DNA of 9,220 nucleotides from Nitriliruptoraceae bacterium (lineage in GTDB: Bacteria > Actinomycetota > Nitriliruptoria > Nitriliruptorales > Nitriliruptoraceae). Below, piece after piece: positions 1-7,567 of the stretch (positions are counted from its first letter, which is position 1; each line of letters begins with the position of its first letter). Both the position numbers and the translations under genes were made by a program. The notes under the pieces are model-generated. The model was not told where the DNA came from and ran no database searches. It worked only from the letters and a program-made list of their open reading frames with translations. The stretch spans positions 1-9,220 of the forward strand of contig SKJO01000521.1 in the NCBI GenBank assembly GCA_007121975.1, read 5' to 3'.

Positions 1-1132
1 ACCGCACCCAGGACCGTGGGCTCGAAGAAGCTGCCCGCGCCCTGCCGAGGCCCTCCGCCCACGAGCACGGTGGCGCCGGAGCGGACCGAGGCGTCGACCA
101 TCTCGGCGATGTCGGCACAGGCCGTCGCGTTGATCATCGGGCCGACCTCGTTGCTCGGATCCGACCCCGGTCCGACCTTGAGCGCAGCCATGCGCTGCGC
201 GAGGCGGCTGGAGAACTCCTCGGCGACCGACTCCTCGACGAGGAACCGGTTGGCCGCGATGCACGACTCTCCGGCGTTGCGCATCTTGGCGACCATCGCC
301 CCCTCTATCGCGGCGTCGAGATCCGCGTCGGCGAACACGACGAACGGGGCGTTGCCGCCGAGCTCCATCGAGCAGTTCAGCACGTTCTCGGCCGCCTGCT
401 TGAGCAGGATGCGGCCGACCTCGGTCGACCCGGTGAAGGACAGCTTGCGGGTCGCCGGATGCTCGAGCATGGCCGAGACGATGGGTCCCGAGCGCCGCGA
501 GGTGACCACGTTCACGACCCCCGGCGGTGCCCCGGCGCGCTCCATCAGGTGCGCGATCGCAAGCGCGGTCAGCGGGGTGTCGGATGCCGGCTTGAGCACC
601 ACGGTGCAGCCCGCGGCCAGCGCCGGACCGATCTTGCGCGTGGCCATCGCGGCCGGGAAGTTCCAGGGGGTGACCAGGATCGACACCCCGACCGGCTGCA
701 GGACCGTGAGGATGCGCTTGTCCCCGCCCGGCGCGTGCTGGACGTGCCCGGTGCCCCGCACCGCCTCCTCCGCGAACCAGCGGTAGAACTCGGCGGCGTA
801 GGTGACCTCACCCTCGGCGTCGCGACGGCTCTTGCCGCCCTCGAGGGCGATCAGCTGCGCGAGCTCCTCGCGGTGCTCGACCATCAGCTCATAGGAGCGT
901 CGCAGGATCTCCCCACGCTCCCGTGGCGGGGTCGCCGCCCAGGACGAAGCGGCTGCGGCGGCCGCATCCACCGCCGCACGCCCGTCGTCGGGTGACCCAC
1001 TCGCGACCGAGGCGATGACCTCGTCGGTGGCTGGGTCGATGACGTCGATGCGCGCGCCGTCGGACGCGTCACGCCACTGACCACCGACGTACAGACCCGT
1101 GGGAAGATCGGGCAGCGGGAGCGCGTGTGCCG

Positions 1133-1136
<4 letters not shown>
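1..1136 (-). CDS. NAD(P)-dependent aldehyde dehydrogenase, succinate-semialdehyde dehydrogenase-like (3' end outside window)
   Basis: This cytoplasmic enzyme would oxidise an aldehyde to its carboxylic acid with NAD(P)+. The first 378 residues are visible; family members are about 480 residues, so roughly 100 C-terminal residues lie beyond the left edge. Seen in the translation: TPWNFP with the oxyanion Asn159, the cofactor-binding Lys182 in VVLKPAS, the Rossmann-loop motif FTGSTEVG (about 234-241), the general base Glu258 in MELGGN, and the nucleophile Cys292 in NAGESCIAANRF. This Cys context is typical of the GabD/SSADH group, but the substrate cannot be fixed from sequence alone. The ATG at 1136 shares an ATGA overlap with the stop of the E1 beta gene, and GAAGG lies 7 nt upstream (1144-1148), so translation is probably coupled. 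It is the last visible gene of the M24-E1alpha-E1beta-ALDH operon. Family assignment is secure; substrate is inferred. Confidence 0.93.
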
Positions 1137-2097
<961 letters not shown>

Positions 2098-2110
<13 letters not shown>

Positions 2111-3117
2111 GATGAACCTCCGTCCGCCCACACGTTGGTGTAGGCCGCCTGCAGTTGCGGTGGGGGGGCGGCGCGCGCCACCTCGGTCGCGGCGTCCACG
2201 TCCGCCTGGGCCCGGTCCTCGATCTCCTCGAGGAGTGCCGGTTGCACCCCACCGTCGAGCAGCCGCTGCCGGTAGGTCACGACCGGGTCGCGCGCCAGCC
2301 ACCGCGCCACCTCGTCGTCGGGCCGGTAGGTGCCGGGGTCGGCGCGGGAGTGACCGCCGTGCCGGTAGGTCTTGGCCTCGATCAGTGACGGTCCACCACC
2401 CGACCGGGCCCGCTCGATGGCCGTGGCTGCCACCTCGTAGACCGCATCGGGGTCGTTGCCGTCCACGATGATCGACTCGAGCCCGTAGGCCGAGGCGCGG
2501 TCCGCCGCCGGGTGCTCGACCGCGGTCACGTCACCGATCGCCGTGTACTCCATGTAGAGGTTGTTCTCGCACACGAACACGACCGGCAGGTTCCACACCT
2601 TGGCCAGGTTCAGCGCCTCGTGGAACGCCCCGATGTTGGTGGTGCCGTCCCCGAAGAAGCACACGGCGACCTGCCCCGAACCGCGGACCTGCGCGGACCA
2701 CGCCGCACCGTTGGCGATCGGCAGGTGCGCGCCGATGATCGCGTACGAGCCCATCGCACCGTGCTCGACGCTGGTGAGGTGCATGGAACCACCCTTGCCG
2801 CCGCACACGCCGCTGGCACGGCCGAGGAGCTCGCCCATCACCCCCTCCATGGGGGTTCCCCGCGCCAGGGTGTGCGCGTGACCGCGGTAGGTACAGAACG
2901 TGTAGTCGTCGGCGCGCATGGCCTCACCGAAGCCGGCGGCGATGGCCTCCATACCCAGCGACAGGTGGGAGGTGCCCTTGACCAGGCCCTCCATGAACAG
3001 CCGGTAGGCGCGCTCCTCGAACCGGCGGATGCGCACGACCTGGCGGTACAGGTCCAACTGGCGCTGCTCCTGCGCGGACAGCTCTCGGGTGGGTTCGGGG
3101 ATCTGCGTGGTCGACAT
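2098..3117 (-). CDS. Thiamine-diphosphate 2-oxoacid/acetoin dehydrogenase E1 component, alpha subunit
   Basis: This is the catalytic, thiamine-diphosphate-binding alpha subunit that pairs with the overlapping beta gene. The 339 residues are close to the 320-370 typical of AcoA/PdhA-type proteins. Seen: His51 in SHLSLGMEAI, the TYRGHAHTLARG segment (77-87), CGGKGGSMHL (105-114), the ThDP/Mg motif beginning G156-D157-G158 and ending N185-N186, and the active-site loop YRHGGHSRADPGTYR (251-265) with His256. The ATG at 3117 has GAGGA at 3121-3125, and the gene begins 10 nt after the M24 stop, so both are on one transcript. The C-terminal about 25 residues overlap the beta ribosome binding site and start. 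By known family behaviour it needs an E2 acyltransferase and an E3 lipoamide dehydrogenase; neither is in the window, so they must lie downstream past the left edge or elsewhere. The acetoin-dehydrogenase-like subgroup is a fair guess from general resemblance, not a proof. Confidence 0.94.
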
Positions 3118-3127
3118 GGTTCCTCGC

Positions 3128-4390
3128 TCAGTACGCGTTGGTCACGACGAGTTCTTCGGCCGGGAAGAGCGTGAGCAGCTCGGCGCCGTCGGAGGTCACC
3201 ACGACCTCCTCCTCGATGCGGGCGGCCGAGTGGCCGTCGTCGGCGGGCCAGAAGGTCTCCAGGGCGAAGACCATCCCCTCCTTGATCTCCACCGGGTTCT
3301 GCAGGGAGTTGAGCTTGGAGATCACCGGACGCTCGTGCAGGCCGAGCCCGAGGCCGTGGCCGAACTGCAGGCCGAAGGCCTCCATCTCCGAGGAGAACCC
3401 GAACTCCGTCGCATCGGGCCACACCCGGGCGATCTCGTCGGTCCCGACCCCGGGCTTGACCAGCTCGATCGCGGCGTCGATCAGCTCGCGTGCCCTGGTG
3501 TAGGCGTCGCGGTGGGCCTGGGTGGCCCGGCCGACCGCGAAGGTGCGGTAGTAGCAGGTCCGGTAGCCGTTGAAGGCGTGGATGATGTCGAAGTAGGCCT
3601 GGTCTCCGGGGCGGATGAGCCGGTCGGAGAAGACGTGCGGGTGGGGGCTGCACCGCTCACCCGCGATCGAGTTGATGGCTTCGACCTGCTCCGAGCCCAT
3701 CTCGAACAGCCGCTTGGTGGCCAGCGCGACGATGTCCGACTCGCGCACCCCGGGCTTGAGCGCCTCGTAGATGTCGTGGTAGACGCCGTCCACCATCGCG
3801 GCCGCCTGCGAGAGCAGCAGGACCTCGTCGGTGTTCTTGATCTCGCGCGCGTTGAGCATTACCTGCTGGGCATCCCGAACCTCGAGGCCCTCCGCTTCCA
3901 ACGCCCGCAGGAAGGGGATCTCGGCGACGTCCACCCCGACCGGGAGCTCAGCGACGCCCTCGTCACGCAGGATGGCGGCGATCTCGGCCGCCGCACCCGT
4001 CGGAAGCCCTCCGATCGGATCGATCGCGCCCTGCAGGCCGGCGTTGCCCCCGCGTGACTGCTCGGGCAGCAGCCACGGGGAGTACAGCCGGTGGTTCTTC
4101 GCCGCCGACCCGAAGTCCCAGATCCAGGGCTCGCCCGTGCGGGTCAGCAGGGCCCACCGCTCGGTCTTGTTGTACCCCCAGGTCCCGATGTGGGTGCTCG
4201 TCAGGTAGCGGATGTTGCTGCTCTCGAACACCAGCAGCGCCCCGAGATCGCTGGCCTCGAGCGCCTCGCGGGATCGAGCGAGCCGGTATTCGCGCAGCCG
4301 TTCGTAGTCGACGCGCTGCTCCCAGTCGACCGCCTGGATCCCCGGCGCAGCGATGGCGGACTGGGCGAAGTCTGGACTGGTCGCACTCAC
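3128..4390 (-). CDS. M24-family (creatinase / Xaa-Pro aminopeptidase fold) hydrolase with altered metal site
   Basis: This is a 420-residue two-domain pita-bread protein: an N-terminal creatinase-N domain (about residues 20-165, with LGALLVFESSNIRYLT) and a C-terminal M24 domain (about 175-405). Members hydrolyse amide, peptide or guanidino C-N bonds, or cleave DMSP. Seen: Asp268 in YFDIIHAFNGY, His345 in FGHGLGLGLHERP, Glu378 in ALETF and Glu393 in RIEEEV all sit where metal ligands are expected. The second ligand Asp, expected 11 residues after the first, is Cys279 in YRTCYYRTF. The RTF that follows aligns well, so the register is firm. GERCSPHPHVFSDRLIRPGD (about residues 246-265) resembles the creatinase/DddP/ectoine-hydrolase side of the family rather than true peptidases. 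The GTG start at 4390 has GGAGG at 4397-4401 with a 6-nt gap; the ATG at 4423, 11 codons upstream, has no such site. It is first in an operon with E1 and ALDH, suggesting the opening step of catabolism of a nitrogenous compound. Confidence 0.85.
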   Translation of the reverse strand: MSATSPDFAQSAIAAPGIQAVDWEQRVDYERLREYRLARSREALEASDLGALLVFESSNIRYLTSTHIGTWGYNKTERWALLTRTGEPWIWDFGSAAKNHRLYSPWLLPEQSRGGNAGLQGAIDPIGGLPTGAAAEIAAILRDEGVAELPVGVDVAEIPFLRALEAEGLEVRDAQQVMLNAREIKNTDEVLLLSQAAAMVDGVYHDIYEALKPGVRESDIVALATKRLFEMGSEQVEAINSIAGERCSPHPHVFSDRLIRPGDQAYFDIIHAFNGYRTCYYRTFAVGRATQAHRDAYTRARELIDAAIELVKPGVGTDEIARVWPDATEFGFSSEMEAFGLQFGHGLGLGLHERPVISKLNSLQNPVEIKEGMVFALETFWPADDGHSAARIEEEVVVTSDGAELLTLFPAEELVVTNAY

Positions 4391-4412
4391 GAACGGCCTC
4401 CGATCGTGCACC

Positions 4413-4428
4413 TTGCATGGCACTGCAA
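4413..4428. promoter_or_regulatory. Inverted repeat, candidate operator in the 5' leader of the M24-E1-ALDH operon
   Basis: A perfect TTGCA / TGCAA inverted repeat with a 6-nt centre (16 bp in all) sits about 12-27 nt downstream of the inferred transcription start and 22 nt upstream of the GTG start. Its position just past the promoter would suit repression of a catabolic operon by a dimeric regulator, for example of the GntR or LacI type. Two direct copies of GGTGCA (minus strand, 4407-4412 and 4444-4449) flank it. No regulator gene is in the window. The arms are short, so chance occurrence is possible. Confidence 0.35.
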
Positions 4429-4446
4429 TCGTTTGAATTCTGCTGC

Positions 4447-4475
4447 ACCCTACGATGCCGTCCCAGAGGTGTCAA
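4447..4475 (-). promoter_or_regulatory. Sigma70-type promoter of the M24-E1alpha-E1beta-ALDH operon
   Basis: Reading the minus strand, a perfect -35 box TTGACA (4470-4475) is followed after exactly 17 bp by the -10 box TAGGGT (4447-4452), a common actinobacterial form. Transcription would start near 4440, giving a leader of about 50 nt before the GTG start at 4390. The site lies in the only sizeable gap upstream of the four-gene operon, which supports its use. No activator site is evident. Confidence 0.7.
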
Positions 4476-4503
4476 GGGTTGCGAGAATCCCCACGCGCCC
4501 CGA

Positions 4504-4523
4504 TGCCGGCACCCGACCCGGCA
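4504..4523. terminator. GC-rich hairpin downstream of the GH13-like gene, possible terminator
   Basis: TGCCGG (4504-4509) and CCGGCA (4518-4523) form a perfect 6-bp stem with an 8-nt loop, about 40 nt past the stop of the GH13-like gene and just upstream of the next promoter. There is no U-tract on the minus strand, so it is not a classical intrinsic terminator. High-GC actinobacteria often use such stems, and separation of the two operons here makes sense. The repeat also reads as two near-tandem copies of CCGGCACCC, so it may only be a local duplication. Confidence 0.3.
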
Positions 4524-4564
4524 CCCCCGACCGCGGTGCACGAAGCCCGTCGGCGACGCCGGCT

Positions 4565-6664
4565 TCAGCCCCCGGCCTCGATCACGTACACCCGTCCCTC
4601 ACCGGCAGCGACGTCCTCGAGCCGGTGGAAGTACCCGTTGTGCCCGACCGGAGTCGGGTCGAGCGCCTGTGCGCCCAGCGTCGAGAACACGGGCCTGAGC
4701 GTCGCATCCGCGGGTAGCGCCGGGATGCCGACGTACCCGCTGCCCGCCTGCAGGTCGTAGTTGACCACGATCAGGTGCGCTCGCGCGCCGGCGGGCAGCG
4801 AGTCCAGCTCCTGCGTCCAGGCGACCAGCCCGCGCAGCGTGGTCGCGTCCGGCGGCAGCAGCCACCGGGTGCGCGCCTCGTCGCCGAACTCGGCGAGTAG
4901 GTCCTCGGCGAACAGCCGCACGGCCGTGAGCCGTTCGAACAGTTCATCGTTGGTGCCCCAGACGTAGACGTCGGAGAAGCGTGCCTTGGACGGGTAGAGG
5001 TTGGAGTCGCCCCGCTCCTCGAACACGAACGTCTTGGTGTAGTGCTCGTTGGGTGCGGGCTCGTGGTGCACATCGCGAATCTCGAACCCGAGCCCCACGT
5101 AGGAGGGCATGTCGGTCAGCAGCAGCGCGGTGAGCAGCCGTGCCTCGTTGCCCGCGCGGTAGAACTCGTCGAACCGGGGGTCGTCCTTGTCCGCGGTCAT
5201 CACGGTGTAGGCGGGTGCGGCACGGCGCGTGGCGAGGTCGTCGAGGTAGCGGCGGAAGCGGCGCAGGTACTCGGCGTCACCGACGACGGTCGACTGCAGA
5301 TCGCCGAGCACGACGTCGGTCTCGGCTGCCTCGAGGTGGTCGAGTTCCTCGCCGTACCCGAACACATCGCGGGCCGCGAGGAACGCCTCGGCCAGAGAGG
5401 CGAACCAGGGGGCGTCGTGCACCTGCTGGATGTGGTGCTTGACCGCCCGGTGGATGTCGTAGTGGTCATCGACGCCGTCGGCGGGGACCCCCTCGGGCCG
5501 CATCTGCACGTGCGCCATGTCGCTGCGCATGAAGTCGAAGTTCCCGATGTGCCGGGCGCGGGCGTAGTGCTCACAGACGTAGTCCCACGCCTCCTGCAAG
5601 GGGCGGTCGAAGTCGACGACCCAGTCCCGGTTGTCGTCGACCGACGCGTAGAACTTGTAGCGCGCCATCGGCGAGAAGACCCGGGACATGAACTGCGGCT
5701 CGCACATCACGATGTCGGGCCAGTGCATGCCGTGCTCGTCGATGACCAGCTTGCCGGGGTCGGGGTCGATCTCGATGCCACGGAACGGCGGCGCCATCGT
5801 GGCCGGGACCGGCTCGAGGCCGAACCACTTGAGGTACTTGACCAGGTCCACCCGGCGCTCGGTGCGCCCGAAGGTGTCCCCGGGATCGCCGAACATCACC
5901 CGTAGCCGGACGTCCTCGTCCAGCGCGAACAGCGCGTCGGCGTCCGGGGGCAGCACCTCGGCGTCAAGGGCCGGGCCCCGCTCGCCGAGCCAGGTGACGA
6001 TGGCGTGCACCACCTGGTCGAGTACGCCGTCGGTGTGGTCCACGATCCGGTACTCCCGGATGTGCATCCACTCGAACAGGTGGGGGTTGGCCAGCGCCTG
6101 CTCGGAGAACCGGTCGGTGTGCGGGACGACATCCAGGCCGACGGTGCGCCCGGTGACGTGCAGCAGGTTGCTCATCGCCCGCAGCTGGCGGCCGATCGAG
6201 TCGAGGTGGGGCGCCTGCCCATACAGCTCGTCGGAGAACAGGGAGCTGTCGAGGTGCCAGCTGGCCATGCCGTACAGGCTCTTGACGACCCCGGACTCCC
6301 AGAACGGCAGCAGCTGGACCGCGTCGAACGCGCCCGGCAACGTCAGGCCGTACTTGACGACGTTGCCGAGGTCGCTGACGGTCCGCAGGTTGATCCCGAC
6401 CATGTTGCTGCGTTGGAGCCACGAGCTGTCGGGCCGGTCGGCGACGGGCGAGCGCACCGCCACCGGCAGGTCGGCGAGGTCCTCGTCGAGATCGACGGCC
6501 GGCTCGGACAGTGCAACGTCGACCGCGTCCCCGTGGCGGCGCCGGAGCACGTCGAGCACCTCGGCCAGCGGCATCGCGATCGCGTCCTGCGGTCGCAGCC
6601 CGGCCACAAACGACCGACGGCCGGCGACGTACGCGGCGAGCGACGGGTGCTCGGCCGTGGTCAT
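4565..6664 (-). CDS. Divergent GH13 / alpha-amylase-superfamily protein
   Basis: This 699-residue protein has no signal peptide, so it is probably cytoplasmic. It shows the ordered GH13 barrel signatures: GVVKSLYGMASWHLDSSLFS (about 128-147) like the HGYD segment, region I DVVPHTD (Asp178, His182), region II FDFMRSDMAH (Arg380, nucleophile-position Asp382, His385), region III VVLGDLQ (Asp455) and region IV ADKDDPRF (Asp495, Arg497), followed by LLTALLLTDMPSYVGLGFEI, which fits the usual strand after region IV. The usual acid/base Glu of region III appears as Asp455, and NHD of region IV is KDD. It may therefore be a hydrolase, phosphorylase or transglycosidase of unusual chemistry, or a non-catalytic homologue. 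The start is the ATG at 6664, which makes an ATGA overlap with the kinase stop; a longer reading to 6862 would overlap the kinase by about 200 nt and its added segment is arginine-rich shadow sequence. Substrate is unknown; coupling to a kinase and a nearby glycosyltransferase suggests a glycoside. Confidence 0.8.
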   Translation of the reverse strand: MTTAEHPSLAAYVAGRRSFVAGLRPQDAIAMPLAEVLDVLRRRHGDAVDVALSEPAVDLDEDLADLPVAVRSPVADRPDSSWLQRSNMVGINLRTVSDLGNVVKYGLTLPGAFDAVQLLPFWESGVVKSLYGMASWHLDSSLFSDELYGQAPHLDSIGRQLRAMSNLLHVTGRTVGLDVVPHTDRFSEQALANPHLFEWMHIREYRIVDHTDGVLDQVVHAIVTWLGERGPALDAEVLPPDADALFALDEDVRLRVMFGDPGDTFGRTERRVDLVKYLKWFGLEPVPATMAPPFRGIEIDPDPGKLVIDEHGMHWPDIVMCEPQFMSRVFSPMARYKFYASVDDNRDWVVDFDRPLQEAWDYVCEHYARARHIGNFDFMRSDMAHVQMRPEGVPADGVDDHYDIHRAVKHHIQQVHDAPWFASLAEAFLAARDVFGYGEELDHLEAAETDVVLGDLQSTVVGDAEYLRRFRRYLDDLATRRAAPAYTVMTADKDDPRFDEFYRAGNEARLLTALLLTDMPSYVGLGFEIRDVHHEPAPNEHYTKTFVFEERGDSNLYPSKARFSDVYVWGTNDELFERLTAVRLFAEDLLAEFGDEARTRWLLPPDATTLRGLVAWTQELDSLPAGARAHLIVVNYDLQAGSGYVGIPALPADATLRPVFSTLGAQALDPTPVGHNGYFHRLEDVAAGEGRVYVIEAGG

Positions 6665-7308
6665 CGCGGCACGAGCTCGACGTCGTAGTCCTTGCTGATG
6701 ACGACGTCGGCGAGTTCCCGGTGCTGCGAGATGATCTCGTGCTCGGTGACCAGCACCTCCTCGATGAAGGGATCGAACTCCTCGCGCGCCCGCTTGCGCC
6801 GGTGCTCCATGGTCTCGAGCCGGTTGCGCGCGATGAAGACCCGCCGGTCGACGTGCTCGCACAGCGAGGTGTAGACGCCCTCGGCGATCACCACCTCGAC
6901 GTCGGTGAGTGACACGGTCTCCTCGTCGATGCGGTTGTCCTCGTAGATCACCAGCGGCTTGACGATCTCGTTGGCGCCGTCCTGGGCGGCCTCGAGGTGC
7001 TCGTCGAGCAGATCGAGGCGGACCTCGGTCGTGCCGACCCAGGCGATGTTGGCGCGGCGGGCGGCGTCGTTGAACCTCGGCGGCAGGACGTAGTAGTCGT
7101 CCTGCTGGAGCACGGCGGCCTGGATGCCGCGCTCGATGAGCTCGTCCGCGAGCGCCCGGCCCATCTCGGACTTGCCGCTGCCCGACTCGCCGGCGACCGT
7201 GATCGTGAACCGACGGTCGGTGGCGCGGATGTCGTCGATGAGATGGTCGACGATCGCGGTTGCGGCCGCCCGGTGCTCGTCGCCGACCAGGATGATGTCA
7301 CCGCGCAT
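6661..7308 (-). CDS. P-loop small-molecule kinase, uridine kinase-like
   Basis: This 215-residue P-loop kinase would transfer the ATP gamma-phosphate to a small hydroxyl substrate. Seen: Walker A GESGSGKS (40-47), an acidic substrate/Mg motif QQDDYY (69-73) matching the D-x-Y/F-Y of uridine kinase and phosphoribulokinase, a second strand ending VVIAEGVYTSL (139-149), the Arg-rich lid region RLETMEHRRKRARE (163-176) and a short C-terminal strand. The length is typical of uridine kinase (about 205-230). The ATG at 7308 has GGAGGA at 7317-7322 with an 8-nt gap. The GH13-like gene overlaps by ATGA, so the two are made together. A pyrimidine-salvage role is not supported by the neighbours; phosphorylation of a sugar or of the aglycone released by the GH13-like protein is the more likely inference. 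Kinase fold is secure; substrate is unknown. Confidence 0.85.
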   Translation of the reverse strand: MRGDIILVGDEHRAAATAIVDHLIDDIRATDRRFTITVAGESGSGKSEMGRALADELIERGIQAAVLQQDDYYVLPPRFNDAARRANIAWVGTTEVRLDLLDEHLEAAQDGANEIVKPLVIYEDNRIDEETVSLTDVEVVIAEGVYTSLCEHVDRRVFIARNRLETMEHRRKRAREEFDPFIEEVLVTEHEIISQHRELADVVISKDYDVELVPR

Positions 7309-7531
7309 GGCTTGTGTCCTCCACTCGTTGCCCGAAGGTCCGAGGCGGGGCCCCCGACCGGCGTCGACCGCGCGGCAGGCCGCCGCATCCGAATCTAGTC
7401 GCCGCGCATCCGGGTGTTGCGTCCCCGCGGCCGGGTGCTCACGACCGTGTCGTTATCATCGGCGCCGGCTTCTGCCGCTCGTGATCACCGGGGGGCTCGC
7501 CGGCGGATCGACGAGCAGATCGGGAGCGGAC
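7309..7531. other. Divergent intergenic control region between kinase and glycosyltransferase genes
   Basis: These 223 nt hold the start signals for two opposed transcripts. On the plus strand TATCAT (7454-7459) matches a -10 box in 5 of 6 positions but has no recognisable -35. It is directly abutted by a perfect ACGAC-CGT-GTCGT inverted repeat (7441-7453), which could be an operator or activator site. A GTGATCAC palindrome lies at 7481-7488. On the minus strand TAGATT (7392-7397) is a weak -10 candidate about 84 nt before the kinase start. No single promoter is convincing. Confidence 0.4.
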
Positions 7532-7567
7532 ATGGGCGCAGCGGTGGGACCTCGGGTGGACGGATGA
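7532..7567 (+). CDS. Possible 11-residue leader peptide coupled to the glycosyltransferase gene
   Basis: A short open frame, MGAAVGPRVDG, begins at an ATG with GGGAG at 7522-7526 (5-nt gap) and its TGA overlaps the glycosyltransferase ATG as ATGA. The glycosyltransferase start has only a weak GGTGG (7555-7559) of its own, so this leader could bring ribosomes to it by coupling. The frame is very short and could be chance; no attenuator stem or run of regulatory codons is visible. Confidence 0.3.
   Translation: MGAAVGPRVDG

Noticed and set aside
2111..2302. Longer N-terminus for the E1 beta gene (to 2302)
   Set aside because: The extra residues are Arg/Gly-rich shadow sequence of the alpha gene, and the GTG at 2110 has an ideal GGAGG six bases upstream.
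3029..4057. Long plus-strand open frame opposite the M24 gene
   Set aside because: High GC leaves few stops on the antisense strand; the translation is low in recognisable motifs while the minus-strand frame encodes a clear M24 protein.
3128..4390. Naming the M24 protein a DMSP lyase (DddP) or an Xaa-Pro aminopeptidase
   Set aside because: The Asp-x-Asp and second-ligand Asp expected of DddP are absent and Cys279 replaces the peptidase ligand, so a specific activity is not justified.
5042..5905. Long plus-strand open frame opposite the GH13-like gene
   Set aside because: Val/Gly/Arg/His-rich shadow with no motif; the opposite strand carries ordered GH13 motifs.
6665..6862. Longer N-terminus for the GH13-like gene (to 6862)
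   Set aside because: It would overlap the kinase by about 200 nt with arginine-rich out-of-frame sequence; the ATG at 6664 gives a clean ATGA coupling.
6661..7308. Calling the P-loop kinase udk (true uridine kinase)
   Set aside because: Fold and DDYY motif fit, but the coupled GH13-like gene argues for another substrate and nucleoside-specific residues cannot be verified by eye.
7481..7488. GTGATCAC palindrome as a CRP/FNR-type site
   Set aside because: It is only 8 bp without the spaced half-site pattern of such regulators and is easily found by chance.
7414..7563. Longer N-terminus for the glycosyltransferase (from 7414)
   Set aside because: The family begins with the strand MRIVIWHG at 7564; the extra 50 residues are unlike the family and cover the likely promoter region.
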